In this document: positions 21,017-34,689 of the stretch, piece by piece
Position numbering within the stretch: position 1 is the stretch's first letter
Layout: every line of letters begins with the position of its first letter
Assembly (NCBI RefSeq): GCF_027409185.1
Contig: NC_084469.1
Location: 82,247,918 to 82,311,917 of the forward strand
Reading direction: 5' to 3'
Source: Cynocephalus volans
Lineage: Eukaryota > Chordata > Mammalia > Dermoptera > Cynocephalidae
DNA length: 64,000 nt
The notes under the pieces: generated by a model
Told to the model about the DNA's origin: nothing
The model's database searches: none
Seen by the model: the letters and a program-made list of their open reading frames with translations, nothing else
Translations under genes and position numbers: made by a program

Positions 21017-24000
21017 AGTTGATCTTTTTTTTAAAAATTAACTTCAGAACTTACCGCATTGGGGCATATCCCTTGAATACTCTCAAAGGGATCTAGGAAA
21101 CAGTGCCACACAGGGTGGGTGCCTTGGTGCAGCACTGACCTCCACTGTCTGAGGACACGGCCACACAACCACTGTGCCGGGCAGTGGAGGAGGTATTTTT
21201 CCTGAGTTATCTACTCATTCTGGTCACGGGCCTTCATGATTAGAAGTGTGTAGGGCTAGGAAATTAGTAATGCTAGCTAACAGACTCACAGAACATCACA
21301 TCTACCACCCCACCTTCTCTGATCAGCTAATTTTGTTTGCCACAAATATATTTTTGAGCTGTTTGTTCCCTAATCCAGCTCCTGCGTAAATTATCAACAA
21401 ATAACACTCATTGCTCCATTATAACGAACCCACATTTGAAGACCAGCAGACAAGACCAGTGGTCACAGACTGTTTAGTGTACTGTTTGGGGGTAAGTGAT
21501 TTTCTGAGCTGGACCAAACTGCTTTGGTTGAAAATAACAATTCATTTTTAGTGGAAAGATTGGCTGAGGTGAGGGTTGTGCAACTGTGTCCTCCCCTGAC
21601 TACCTAGGGCACTCCATCAGCAGAAGCTGCCCTGTGTGTGTGTGTGTGTGTGTAGACACACGTTTGTAATTAGCATTTAGGAGGTGTGGAGGAATATCAC
21701 AAAATTCTTGTGTGAGTGCCAAGGAAGAGGTTGGACTAGAGAGAGGAGCCTCCTGGCCCAACCCATGAGCTGAAGTTAAGGAGGAGAGTGCAGCAGCCAC
21801 TGGGCAGCCTCTTCTTGAGTATGATTCAAGTGTGTGCACCGTGACCCTTGGCCTACTTCTGATGTGTTGTTACATGTTAGGTAATTAGTACGTGGAGCAG
21901 CCTGGCTGACTCACCAAAGTAGCTGATAAATCCTCTTTCCACAGCAAGTGCAGATTCTGGGATTTACATCCACTTTGGGAAGAATGGCATGTGAGGTCAA
22001 TTTAAGAGTATTCCAGGCCATCTTGAAGGCCTCTCTTGACAAGGTTCTCATAAGTTCCATCTAACAAACAGGTTTGTGTTTGTAGGGAAGATAGAGAGAG
22101 AGAGAGAGAAGGGGGAAAAGCTCTTATTTTTCTCTTGTAGGATTATAGGAATTGTTGCTCCATCTTAAATTCAAATTTTAGAAGTTAGATATTAAATAAG
22201 GGGTTGTAGAGATTAGACCCCATAAACATAAAAGTTTCTCCAGCTCTAACATTTTAAAATTCCATGAATCTCAGATTGGTATCACTCACATATATTCAGC
22301 CAAGTGGGAATAAAGTAGGGCCAGAATTCACCAAAATGAAAAGACTGAAGCTGAAACTTTGCTGACCTGATGTTCTGAAATAGGAAGACAGGTAAAAGAC
22401 TCCTGTTAATCCTGCCTTCTGTAAACACGGGCGCCTCACAACCGCCTCTCCTTGACTAGGGCAAAGGCAAGCAGGTTTTCCGAGGTGGAGTCATTTTGCA
22501 GGCACCCTGGCCTCCACTCTGCCCTGTTTCCTTTCTTCTTCTGTAGATGCCTTCCCTTCATCATGACTTTCAGCCCTCCAACACATCCCCATTCTTCCAT
22601 TTGTCACCGACTTATGGTCTTCCTTCTCTACTTAACACTTTGATATCCCACACACCCATAAGGGCACACCGATAATCAATATAGTCCAAATTTCTGAGGC
22701 ATTCAAGACCCACTCTGACTCCAGTTCATGTGTCCAGATTTAGCTCCCCTCCTCCCCAGCATGACCCCATTTGCCCAGCACCTATTCCTCTGTGCACCTC
22801 CAACATGCTAACCCCCATGGACTATGCCCTACTCCCCTCCTTCTCCGCTCTCCTGTATCCAGGTAGATATCCTTTGAGATGTTCCCCCCACACTGAGATC
22901 CCCCTTCTTCTAAGGAATGCCTAACCTCTGCTTTCACTCAGATGACTTGTGCACCAGTCACCTCCCTAGAGAGAGGTAGATACCCTAAGGGTAAAAACAG
23001 GAACACACATTTTTCTATTTCCCACTGAACTTAAAACAGGCAGAAAAACAATATTTTTTAAATGAGTGAATAAACTTATAAGAAACTTCTCTTTGCTTTT
23101 TTTTCAGTCCAATTATTAACCCCCCCCCCCCCAAACGTAGTAACTAATCTCTTTATAAAACAAGGAGAGGAGGAGAAGGGACTAATATCTGAAATGGTTA
23201 CCAGGTCCTGTAATTTTCTTTCTTTTTATTTGATACTGAAACTAATTTTGCTATAATAATCAATTATATATTTTTAGTTAAAAATATTTTTATTATAAAG
23301 TCATACAGCTAATTATAAAAAATTATACAAGTATGTGGCTGAGAACAGAAGTCCCCCTGCCCCAGGTTGCTCATCAGGATCATGACAGGGAAGCACCAGG
23401 TGCTGCCCAGTGCCATGGAGGGGGCAGTGATGTTGGCAAACACCGATGCATAAAAACTTAGTGCAAGGTACAAGATAAGCCCCACGCTTTTTCTCTTTTT
23501 CTGAGGATGATGTGAAATTGGCAACATCTTTGTACTGCGAAGCTTATAAACATTGCAATGCTAATAAGGTTCTCTTTTGTGCAGCTGTATAGTGTTATGA
23601 CAGCTTCTAAATAAACTCCCTGGCAACTTTATACCCCAGAAATAGAAGAGACTTGAGGGTCACTGTAACTCTGTGCTGTCCTGGATGCTGGGAGCAAGAG
23701 TGAATCGAACCTGTGTCATCCAAAGCAAACTTGGTTGTGGGTGTCAGGAGCTATGTAAGTAAGGTCTGGGTGGACAGCAGAAGAGATGAGACTCCTGGGT
23801 CAGAGGCAAAAGATTTTATTACTCACAGCAATAACAGTAGCAAAGTATCAGCATTTCCTTGTGTCAATTCCTCCAGCCCCAGTTTCCGCAGGGTGTTGTG
23901 AAGATATATGCACTCACAGTGGGTTGCAATATAGGAGAGGAACCCCGAGCCTAAAGAACCCAAATCTTGAATAATGGGCACTAAGCATGCTTTCTCCTTG

Positions 24001-24055
24001 GTGTGGAGCAAGGCAGTGTGGGTTCCCATCTCAACCTACGTGTACAGCTTCTGAC
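21017..24055. other. Intergenic stretch with simple repeats
   Basis: Holds a (TG)n tract (about 21,633-21,652), a (GA)n tract (22,090-22,110), an L2-like pyrimidine-rich region (about 22,500-22,960) and a 13-base C run (23,120-23,132). No gene, promoter or RNA seen. Confidence 0.45.
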
Positions 24056-24195
24056 GCGACTCTTAAGTTCTCTAGGTCTGTTCCGTCCTCTGTGAAGTGG
24101 GAATAACAATGGTGCCCATTTCACAGGCTTGTCATGAGGGCCACGGGAACATGGGAAGGGCTCAGTACATGCCTGGCCCACAGTAAGGGTTCAAC
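24056..24195 (+). repeat. MIR, sense, 3' part
   Basis: 'TCTGTGAAGTGGGAATAACAATGG' to 'CAGTACATGCCTGGCCCACAG' matches the MIR core and 3' end. Confidence 0.75.
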
Positions 24196-24404
24196 CCATG
24201 TTTGCAGTCAAGAGAAGGAATGGCCCAGAGAACAAAGATGTTCGTGAGCAAAGACGGTACCATGCAAATAGAAAACAGAAAACTGAAGTTCTCAGGGGAG
24301 GGCAGCATGGCTTTGGTTTTCAGGTTTGTCAGGGTTGGAGACTTGTAATAGAAAGTGGTAAAGAAATAAAAGGCAAAAGGAAGGCCAAGTGATGGGAAAA
24401 AACA

Positions 24405-24600
24405 GACTTTGGACCCAGATAGACCTCAGTGTGACGGCTGGCTATGTGACTACCTAACCGTCAACTGGACAAGTTTCATTTCTTATGCCTTATTTCCTCA
24501 TTTATGAAATGGGGGAAACAATATACCTACTAGGTGGTGAGGATTAAATGAGTTAATGAAGTGGCTGGCATATGGTAGATGTCCAGATGTCCAATAAAGA
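24405..24600 (+). repeat. MIR, sense
   Basis: 'ACTTTGGACCCAGATAGACC' followed by 'CCTCATTTATGAAATGGGGG' and 'TGAGGATTAAATGAGTTAATG' is a nearly complete MIR. Confidence 0.85.
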
Positions 24601-26705
24601 TGAACAGTACACCTAGAACTTTTTTAAAATAAAGTTTGCCTATACACAAAGACTTAGAGTTGAAAATGAGCTTCTAGGCCTTCACCTCACAGATGGGGAA
24701 CTCAGAGAGAAGGTACTTGGCTTGCCTGAGAGCCCTGATCCAGCTCCCAGGCCACTGCTGGGCCCTCATCTCTTTGGGGATGCTATGACCCAGCTTTCCT
24801 GAGATGGAAGAGAGGTGATCTGAGATCCTCATCTAGGGACTGAGTTGGAGAAACTTAACCCTGCTGGGAGTTTTGTCAGTTCTCCAGCAGACCCTGCATC
24901 AATTAGTTTAATGGATTCTTTTGTGCAGGCCCCAGCCAGGGAGCAAGAGAGGACAGTATTTATTTGCTTTTTCCTTTCACTACATGGGTTCTAGAAATGT
25001 GCATCCTTATATTGACTTTGAGGCCCTCAGTGTCAGGAAATCTCTGCTTTCCCATCCCCGTTGCCATAACAACAAGGTCCTGTAGGGTGCCAGGTGCATA
25101 ATGTCCTGCCTTGTTCCTTAATACCCAGAAGAAAAATGTGACCACTCAGATCTTATACTCTTTCCAAAGGAAAAAACAAGCAAACAAATAAAAAACACTG
25201 TAATTAACATAGTTTTAAAAAATCACGCAAAAAATTATTTGAAAGTTGCTGAAATAAAGATTTGCCTAACAAGATGCCTACCTACCCCTGGCTTTTGCTT
25301 CATGTCCCAGCCTTGGGCACACTCTATCATGGCCTTCATGTCTTGCAATACATACCAAGCTGGCAAAGGACTTCTAGAAATCTGACAGACCTGCCTGAAA
25401 TTCATGCCCCCTACCCCCAACTCCCACTATCAAGTGTCCAGGTTTAGTGTCAAGGGCTCAGTTTTTTGCTATGTGGATATCTTATCTTCTTATGCCCCAA
25501 ATTTAGCATCTAACAGTGAATTAAACACCTCCAAATCTATTTTCACATAAATATCTTGCGCTTTTCCACCAAATTTTATTCTAACAGATGAGGGTGAACA
25601 GAAGAGGGTTGCACCATTAGAAATTAGAGACAGAAACACTTAAACTGGGCAGAGAAACCCAGTATTTTTTCTCTTTGTGTTCAGAAAATCATTTTGGTTG
25701 GCATATTCAGTCAGCAAGAAAGAGAAGATCAAGGAATTGTCTACACATTGGAGCCTTCTTAAATTCTAGAATCTCTTAAAGATATCTCTACCACGATGAC
25801 CTCTGGTTTTCTATTTCTAATGTTTTCATTGTATAACCCCCCTTCAAGGACTCCAGAGTGTGTCAACTCAAGGTGGGAAGAAATGGACACATACGGTAAA
25901 GCAGTTGCCCAAGATAAAATGAAGATGAAGGAAATTTCCTCTGAAGGTATACGCGAAGGTGTGAGAGAGGTAGTTGTTCCAACACAGCCCTGATCATATA
26001 GATGGCCTCCTGACAACTCTGCTTTAATCCCAGCCACATCACAAAGGAAACAGACACATTCTGCACATCACCAATCAGTGTGAAATTACCTGTACAACTT
26101 TGGAATTAAGTCCTATCTGCTCCTATTCTCCATTATACCTATCGTCCTAAAAAAGTCTCAATCACCTCTGCCGTCTGCCATGCGGAAACCAAACACAGTA
26201 CTCATGCAATTTAGTTATCGAGATAAGCTTGTAGACATTTAACAGAGAACAAAAATGAGGGGTTGCTGGCCAAATTGTGTCTCTTGTACCTATCTAACAA
26301 TAAAGGGGAAATTAACATAAGGTTCATCACAAAAAAGCTGGGAAGATTTTCTGAAAGGATATTTTTTGGATTGGCTCTTGAAATGATGAAGTGGACGGGC
26401 AGAAAGATGGCCTTTCTGGTGGGGAAGACAACAAGGTCAAAAGGAAGGAATAATAAACTGAGTTAGGAGAATCTGAGGGGCATCCAAGCTGTGTTGAACT
26501 GGGGTCTGCATTTGCGGGGGAAGTCCAGGGTCTTCAAAGGCTATGGTTAGTCCATGATTCTGTGATGGGTTAGGAATACAGACAGTCAGGCCTTTGTTCC
26601 TGATGTGTGTTACATCCTTCTGCACCCCAGTGAGACTGTGTCAATGGGACTACCTAGACCTTTGCATGTGCCTTTTCCTTTGCTTGGGATTCATTTGCTC
26701 TGAAT
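24601..26705. other. Intergenic stretch, no gene seen
   Basis: Low-complexity and unique sequence. Small open frames (up to 92 codons) lack any family feature. No clear repeat called. Confidence 0.4.
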
Positions 26706-26711
26706 CAAGCT

Positions 26712-26916
26712 CTGTTCAACAGAACTTTCTGGGATGATGGAAATATTCTATTAACCTGCATTGTCCAATATGATAACCGCTAGCCAAATGTGGGTCTTGC
26801 ACACTTGAAATGCGGCTAGTGGGACCTAGGAATAAATTTTTAATTGTATTTAAATTTAATTAATTTAAATTTTAATAGTCACATGTGGCTAGTGGCCCCC
26901 ATGTTGGACAGCGCAG
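26712..26916 (+). mobile_element. MER5A-type hAT DNA transposon relic
   Basis: Internally symmetric element: 'TTGTCCAATATGATAACCGCTAGCC' and, near the other end, 'ATGTGGCTAGTGGCCCCCATGTTGGACAGCGCAG' are inverted versions of one another around an AT-rich middle. This is the hallmark of MER5A, a Charlie-derived non-autonomous element. Confidence 0.88.
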
Positions 26917-26984
26917 CTCATGGCTCACTCCTTTGCCATGTTCACATCTCAGCTGTCAATCACCTCAGAGAAGCTGTTCCTTAG

Positions 26985-27290
26985 GATTGCCACCTGTGCT
27001 GGGCAGAAGACTGGGTCCCCCAAAGATGTCCACATCTTAATCCCTGGAACCTATGGATATGCTACCTTACATAGCAAATGGGAATTAAGGTTGCAGATGA
27101 AATTAAGTTGCTGACCAGCTGACCCTGAAATGGGGAGGTTATCCTGGATTTTCTGGATGGACCTAACCTAATCTTATGACTCCTTAAAAGTAGAACAAGT
27201 AGGTAGAGAAGTAGAATTAGCTACAGAGTTGAGATGGATGAGAATGGAGGAAAGATTTGAAGTGTGAGAGGAGGAAAGATTTGAAGCGTG
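26985..27290 (+). repeat. MaLR/MLT1-like LTR, sense
   Basis: 'CCAAAGATGTCCACATCTTAATCCC', 'TTAAGGTTGCAGATGAAATTAAG' and 'GGTTATCCTGGATTTTCTGG' follow the MLT1 class of LTRs. Its 3' end is degraded. Confidence 0.65.
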
Positions 27291-27579
27291 GCACATGGCA
27301 AAGTCCCAGTTCTGGCCCCGCCTCCTCCCAAACAGATGCCCCTTGGCAGGTTTCCTCTCAGGCCTTAGGGGAAGTCACCCAAGGCTCTGTCCACTGGAAC
27401 GAGGGAGAAAGGGCACATGGGCTGTAAGAGCCGGCCCAGGGCCATTGAACAGGAACTCCAATGTCCCAGGTAGCTGAAGTGTGGTCTAGAAGGGCCCCCA
27501 GGTTGGCACCCCTCCTTGGATCCTCAAATTCCTCACTCTTTAGGGGCATTGCAGAGGAGGGCCAAAGCTTGTCTAGGCT

Positions 27580-27935
27580 GATGTATTAGTTTCCTACTGC
27601 TGCCTAAACAAATTGCAAGAACTTAGTGGCTTAAAACAACACAAATTGCATTGTCTTATAGTTGTGTAGGTCAGAAGTCTGGTATGGGTCTCCCAGGATG
27701 AGAATCAAGGTTTTGGTGGGCTATGTTTCTTTCTGGAAGTTGTAGGAGAAAATCCGTTTCCTTACTCATTCATGTTGTTGACAGAATTCAGTTCCTTGCA
27801 GTTGGAGGACTGAGGTCCCGATTTCCTTGCTGGCTGTCACTGAGAGCCATTCTCACCTCCTAGAGGTTACGCACATTGCTTGGCTTGTAGCTCCCTGCCT
27901 CCATCTTCAAAGTGAACCACGGTTCTCTCAGTAAT
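27580..27935 (-). repeat. MaLR/MLT1-like LTR, antisense
   Basis: Plus-strand 'GTATTAGTTTCCTACTGCTGCC' to 'CTTAGTGGCTTAAAACAACAC' is the reversed 3' end of an MLT1-class LTR. The rest decays into unique sequence. It is similar to 29,445-29,935. Confidence 0.72.
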
Positions 27936-29444
27936 AGCATGTCGGCACCTCCATTATTGCACTCATTTAATGGTTATTTGGCTACTTATATTGTTTGAAA
28001 CTATGCTTCTTGAGGTCTGGAGCCTTATGTCATGCAGAATCCCACAGTGCCTGGCACATAGCAAGCACTCATAAACTTGAATTTTGTTTCTTGGAATTGA
28101 AAATGGTATTTCATGTTATTCTGGTCACTGTGTAATTGACATAATGGAGTGGGAAGAGATTGGCTAGTAGAAACTGCAGTAAACGGAGTAAGTCTGGATG
28201 GAAAGGGGCGAGGGGTAATAGGCTGTGAGGAGAAAGTCCATACCTTTGGGGCACAGCTGGGGGAGAATCCCGTTTGGTTTTCAAGGTGGCATGGCTGGTC
28301 TATAGCAGTGATACTTTGGCAGGAAGCAGGTCTGAATAGAGAAAAGTAGGGCTTCCTAGAGCTTCCCATGCACAGAAGAGGCTCAGCAAAGAGCACAGTG
28401 AAATTCAGCTGCTGATTCTCTCTGGGCCTCAGGAGAGCAGAGTTCTGAGAAGGGCCTCATGATACGCATCGTGCCCCAGTTCCACGGAGTGAATCAGGCT
28501 CTGATGCAATTGGCAATAAGCCTTAATCACGAGCCCCATCTCGCAGGTTTGGTACAGACAAGCTTTGTCATTTCTCTGAGGGAATCACTGCCATTTCTAC
28601 TCATCTCAAAGCAGCTCTGCATTCCCTGTCTAAGCCCTGATGAGAAGGCAATTTAAACAGCTCTGATACCAGGTTTCATTAGGTAAGGAGGACTGATTAA
28701 GCAACAGTGGCCCAAATAACCTTAGTGGTACATACAGACACTATTTTTCAAAGCCAGTGGAAGTCTTGCCAAATTAAAGGATGTCAGGATGAGATACTAT
28801 GAATATCAGTTTCCTTCTCTCTGGCAGTGGAGAGGATTAATTAAATGCTTTTGAAGTGCTTTGAAAATTTAAGCTGTTAAGAATTATTGTTCTGTGTAAT
28901 AGGGAAAAAATAGAATTCTTGGCTCATTAAAGCTGTAATGTCATAAGCCTGAGCACTATTTTCAGGATATTGTTGAGAGCTACATTTTTATTAAGAGAAA
29001 GAGAAGAAATGTGTCTATGAATATACTTATAATCATGCTGGAAAGTCAGCTGGGTTAATCAATGTTTCTTTTGATTAAGAAGTGAATTGAGAGGAGATAT
29101 TTCTTATCAACTACCAAAGAGACAGTTACTAAGAATCAATTGCTTAAATGTGTAGGGGTAGTTTCGCTCAAATATTAGCAGACAGGCATTTGCTTTCTTT
29201 CAATAGGATCAAGGGACTAAAAGACTGAGGTTTTAAAAGACTGAGATTTTCCATATGTAAACGTGGAGTCCAATGAGCTTTGATGGCCTCTTCTCTCTTA
29301 ATATGTGATGCGGACAGCCTTTTGCCTCCACTTTGTTGACAGATTTGCCCAGGGTCATTTTTGCTTTGTTTCCAGTTGGTCTGTGATATTTGAAAGAGGC
29401 TATCCACAGTGGAACCTCACTTCTCTTTCAATCTACATTGACTG
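27936..29444. other. Intergenic stretch, no gene seen
   Basis: A 123-codon minus frame (28,025-28,396) has no family feature and no start or stop context I trust. A short L2-like 'GTGCCTGGCACATAGCAAGC' tail lies at about 28,049. Otherwise unremarkable. Confidence 0.4.
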
Positions 29445-29935
29445 AGGACTTAGTTTCTTATTGCTGCTGTAACAAATTACTACAAACTTAGTGTCTTAAA
29501 ATACATGTGTATTATCTTACGGTTCTGCAGGTAAGAAGCCTAAAATCAGTCTTACCTGGCTAAAGTCAAGGTATCCGTAGGACTGGTTCCTTCTGGATGC
29601 TCCAGGGAAGAATCTGTTTCTTTGCCTTTTAGGCTTTCTAGAAGCCACCTGTCTTCCCTGGCTCGTGGCCCCTTCCTGGATTCTCTGACCTCTGTTTTCA
29701 TTGCCACAGCTCCTTCTTTCTCTCTGACTCTCCTGACTCCCTCTTTCCTTTACAAAGACCCTTGTGATTACACTGGCCCACCAGGATGGTCCAGGATGGT
29801 TTCCCCATCTCAAGATCCTAAACTCAATCACATCTGCAAAATCCTTTTTGTCATGTAAAGCAACATATTCACAGGTTCTGGGGATTAGATTGTAGACATT
29901 TTGGGAGGGCTATTACCCTATCTACCACAGTAACC
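29445..29935 (-). repeat. MaLR/MLT1-like LTR, antisense, nearly complete
   Basis: Starts 'CTTAGTTTCTTATTGCTGCTG' and ends 'GGAGGGCTATTACCCTATCTACCACA'. The span of about 490 bp, the inner 'TTTGCCTTTTAGGCTTTCTAGAAGCC' block and the end blocks fit an MLT1-class LTR read in reverse. Confidence 0.75.
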
Positions 29936-29999
29936 ATCTTCCAACCCACTTCCTTTTTTTTCCTGTCTACTCAAGCCAAGTCTTGTTTTGAAGGTTTTA

Positions 30000-30140
30000 C
30001 ATGTATGAATTCATTTAACCTTCACAATAACCCTAGAAAATGGGTCTGTTATTATAGATGAGGAAACTGAGGCAGAAAAGGTTAAACTACTTGCCTAGGT
30101 TCACTAATTTAGTACTCAAGCCTAGACAGTATGACTTCTG
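30000..30140 (-). repeat. MIR, antisense
   Basis: 'CCTTCACAATAACCCTAGAAAATGGG' through 'GAGGAAACTGAGGCAGAAAAGG' is the reversed MIR 3' core. Confidence 0.82.
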
Positions 30141-30554
30141 AGCCTTCATTCTTATTCAAAGATCACACAGACTTTGTCTCTGTCCTTGAAGACTTTTTAA
30201 TGTCCTTATTATTTTTAATTTTAAAAGTAACAATGTATGTGGTTAAAAATAATTCAAATGAAAATCAATCTCCTTTTCCTCTACCCCATCTATCCCTAGA
30301 TTCCCCCTTCTAGTACCCTTCGCCAAAAATAACCCTTTCAGCTGCTGCAGCTTTAATGCTTCCAGTATTACCACTGGTAAATGTTATAACTTAATTTTTT
30401 GATTAACATAGAGTTGTCCAGATAACGTAAAATATATTTTTATCCATTCTTCCAATATGGTTAAAATGACAATCCTGAATTTAAAAATTCTCAAAAAGTA
30501 CTTGAGGGCCCTTGAGAATTCATCATAGATCAATGTACCTTAGTTGAAAGACAC

Positions 30555-30778
30555 AGGCACTGAGCAAAGAGCAAAGGCTTTAGAGCCAGGCAGACCTGGA
30601 TGTTTCTTTTACTCTGCCACTTATTAACATGTGCCCTTGGAAAAGTTACTTATCTTCTCTGAGTTTTAGTTTCCTAATCTATAAAATGGGGATAATAATG
30701 CTCACTTCATACATTTGTTAGTTTTAGATTAAATAACCCATAAGCTTAAGCATGTGTTAGGAGTTCAATAAATGGTAG
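30555..30778 (+). repeat. MIR, sense, nearly full length
   Basis: 'GGCTTTAGAGCCAGGCAGACCTGG', 'TTCCTAATCTATAAAATGGGG' and 'TTAGGAGTTCAATAAATGG' span the whole MIR from the tRNA head to the LINE-like tail. Confidence 0.9.
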
Positions 30779-32342
30779 TTTCTCCAAGACACTTTGGAAA
30801 GAGGATCAAATATCTGCTAATAATGAATGAAAATATGTAAAAGAGAAACTAAACAGATTTCATAGCTGACCTGAGTTTTTAAGGGCATGGTCCTTGTCTA
30901 GTATTTCTTTATTTGCTCAAGAAAAATTTTGAGGGGTCTTTATGTACCAGGTACTGTACTAGGCCTAGACGGAAACACATGGTGAATGTGACATGCCCCT
31001 GCCATCAAGAGGCTGAGTGTACCTGTTGGCATGTAACAGGAGCTTAACAAATACTTAATTTTGAAGACTAATTCTGACTACTCTGAAGAAAAGATATGGA
31101 TCCATGAAAATGAGTATGTGTGTGTTGGGAATAGGGGCAGGGATTATATCTAGTGTGCTGGACAGATACTAACTACATTCCAATTGACTGCAGACTGACA
31201 TTTGGAAAGTGATTGTCAATATCACCTACCTCCACAGACCACCAGATACATAAAAACCTAAATGATTATCTAACATCTTGCAAAATCTGGTGCCAAGCAT
31301 GTTACCTGAAGAAACGTGATTACATTGAAGGAAAACTTCAGTTATGGGCTAATGCATTTCCTGACCATTTGGGCTTTCGGGAACTTTCTGCAAGTAATTC
31401 CAACTTCATTCCTGAATGCTTGTGTTTTATCTTCAACTTCTCTACCATGTTTGAGAGAATTTGTTTTGGGTGCTATTTAATGCATTCACCAACCTCAGGC
31501 AGTGCATGACTGGCAACAGGTGTGTCTGGTAAAGAAAACATGGGTTCTGCTCTGTTTTAGGCATGTCTGACATGTTGGGGACCTGCTTTCCTTTACAAAG
31601 CTGATAGGAATCTATTCGGGAGGGAGGAATGCTTCCCAGTTTCAAGCCAAGAAAGGCTGTTTGGCTAGCAGTAGTGCTAAACTGGGAAGGAACTGCTCAT
31701 ATATCTCTAGAGCTATCCACCTAAACAGAATGATAAAGGGGCATCAATAGTCTAACGTAAGAGTAGTTTCCTGGGCAAGAGACATTTATGTTGCCTGGAA
31801 ACAAACACAGACCATATGTGATCTAATAGATGAGTTTGGTCTTGCGAACTGGTCTGTTGTAAAACAATTGTATTGACATTAAGACTCTTGGAAATCATCT
31901 GTGCAGTCTTAACTGGTTTAGCCAACTTTGACAGTGTTATTAAGGATTGCTTTTTAATTCATCGTCAAAAGACAACTTGCTTTGACTATATACAGGACAG
32001 CCAGAGTGCTTTGAACAGCAGTAACACACGTTCATCAAGTGAGTCAGTGAACTAGTAGATGTTTGATGGAGGAGAAATTGGAGAAACGGGCTTTCCGAAA
32101 ATTCAGAGATCGCAGAGACCCACACAAAAGGCTACTAATGAGAGCAGCAGCAAGACAAGGATTTAACAAAGGCAGGATTTGTGCTTTGGGAAAAGGGCAC
32201 TGGTGACTGTGGGGGCTGGGGCGGGTAGGTCATACTAAGGGAGAAAAAATGCTTGAGCTTTTGGGAGCATTTGAAAAGTTACTATAGCTTTATATTGTAT
32301 TGGAGGAATGATGTAGAGTTAAGAATTTTACATATCTGAGAC

Positions 32343-32373
<31 letters not shown>

Positions 32374-34237
32374 TGAATTTATGTTTATTAAATAAGTACT
32401 CTGGGGTGCCCCAAAATCTGGATAGTTAGGTGTGTCCCAGTGCTCTTAATTTATGGTACAGTGTAAACATAGTCATATAAAAGAATGTGGGAGAGGGAAG
32501 GAATGTGTGTGTATGTATCGTTAGAGAATCCCCATGTGAAATAGTGGTATCTAATTTTGAAAACATAGTTCAATTGTTAAAAATCACGAACGAATGCAAA
32601 AACACTTTCTATTTATTCCACTCATTCCTACTTGATCTCTTAATAAAATCTGACCAGGCATCATAAAAAAGAACAGTTGTTTTCGAGAAGATGCCAATGA
32701 GTTGGTATCTAACCTTTGTTCAATATCAAGTTAACATGAATTCATATAAAATCTCCAAATAAAGATACTATCATCGGTGCCTGTTTTATTCATAAGAGGA
32801 AAGTAAAGTTGTTTGCTATCACTGGAGCATTTACCATGGTCAGCTACAGACTAGTGCTTTACATTTCATTGTAATAGATGGAATTGCTATTTAATGTGAT
32901 TTGAGGGGACCAGGAAGCCTCCCTACCCTGAAATAGTTTGGCCATCTGGCCTGAAAATATTTGCCACTCATCCTAAAATCCTATCAATTTCAGCATTATT
33001 TGGGTTGGCTTTACAGTTTTCAAAATGCTTTTCTATAGATTAACTGTCATGGAAGCAGAGTTGTCTCCCTTTTCAGAAAAGGATGTTTAGTTATCTCACA
33101 GTGGGGCTATTTACCTTCAAACAGAAGGTAAATTAAGTCTATGATAGTGATGTTCACGTCCCACTGAAACCTATCAACTAGAATAAATTCAATCAGATTG
33201 AGTCCCTCCTAAATCTATTGAAGGTTTGCTGAGATGAAATTAATTGGATGAGATTAGTTTTGTATAAAAAGGAAGTGGGAGAAAGAAGGAGAAGTAATTT
33301 TGACTCTTCTAGAGAAGAGAAGGCACAAACCAAGCCAAGAAAAGCAACTGCGAGAATTCCAGAGGCAGAAGTTGCTTCTGGGTGGCTGATGTAAAACCTC
33401 CAACACTTCGAGCGAGACTGGCGTGCAGAACTTTCTGTCCTGGCACTCCTGCAGCTTAAAAGAATCTACTAGTTCATAAGGTAACCCTGACTGTCAGCAG
33501 TGGGCCAGAGAGATACTATTATTTTCAGAAGGACGAAATGCTTTTGGGCAGAAGAGGGGAATGGGTTTGAGAACAAAGTCCGACTTTGGCAAAGCAGCAC
33601 GTTAGACCATTAATTGCCACATTGGCAAGTTTTCTTTAGTCCATGTCAATTTCACTGTGGCAGAGAGGCCCAGATGTTCTGTGGTCAGGCAATACCCCAT
33701 CTCACCCCAGAGTTGCTCCTCGCCCAGATCTTATTAGGGCCAGGACATGATGTCCCTATTCTTTAAACCAAGATTAAGGCCACATGGCTATTCCCTGTCC
33801 ATTGCCTGTGAAAACAGAAAATTTACCGCTAAACTGGGGCAAAACTCAACTCTATTGACCTTCCCATACAGAGAGGAGTTACAACTTCCCCCCAAAAATG
33901 TGAGAGGAAAATTGCAGTTTAAATAGTGTAATTAGGAATACTGTAAAATTGTGCTTTGCATATGTAAACTTTATCATGTGTTGGGCATTTATACATACAT
34001 GTCCAGATAAGATTATGTAAACAAAATGATGTATATTGTAATTTATGGGCAACTGAAGAGATTTTCAAGGGTAATTCTGATTACGCTAATTTTTTCCCCT
34101 TTATGGGCAGAGTTTAGAACCTAACTCTAGTGAGATGTGACACCATTAAATGTATGTATCATGCGTTTGCTCCATGTCAACCTTTCTTCTTTAGCCTGGC
34201 AGTTTTTTGAGATCGGAATCTATCTTGCTGCTTAAAA
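30779..34237. other. Intergenic stretch, no gene seen
   Basis: About 3.4 kb, mostly unique and AT-rich, with an (AT)n tract at 32,342-32,369. Open frames reach only 98 codons (31,213-31,509), with no recognisable domain. A conserved exon or enhancer cannot be excluded without alignment. Confidence 0.4.
32342..32369. repeat. (AT)n microsatellite
   Basis: Fourteen uninterrupted AT dinucleotides by eye. Likely variable in length. Confidence 0.95.
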
Positions 34238-34322
34238 ATATGAGGGTTCTTCAAAAAGTTCATGGAAAGATTTGTATTATCTTTCCATTTTTCCACGAAC
34301 CTTTTGAAGTACCTTGGTATGT
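34238..34322. mobile_element. About 80-bp palindromic MITE, copy 1
   Basis: Arms TTCTTCAAAAAGTTCATGGAAA and TTTCCACGAACCTTTTGAAG are inverted repeats around a short AT-rich loop, bounded by TA dinucleotides. A second copy in opposite orientation lies at 42,367-42,447. Size, TA boundaries and arm structure suggest a mariner-type MITE. Confidence 0.7.
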
Positions 34323-34689
34323 CCCATAATTTCATTTCATAATGTCTAGTTATGCCTTAATTGAATAGAAATCGACAAACTTCAAAATGCCTGCTCTAAA
34401 ATGAACTGTTCCTGGTTTCCCTCAAGGCATTCATTTATATTAGTTCACCTATTAGGCACTTATACTCTATGTAAACCTGCCTCCAGAAAACCAGCATGCA
34501 TGGAACACAGAGCCAGGCCCCCAAGGGGCAGTGACCTGTGCCTCCTTCCTGAGTTCTGGGCTCCTACTTCAACTGCTTTCTGCATATGCCCCAGACACTT
34601 CACACCTAATGCCAGCAAAACAAAAATTTATCTTTCCTCCTGAGTGGCCCCCTATCCATCATGATTTGCCAAGCTAGAAATCTCAGAGC

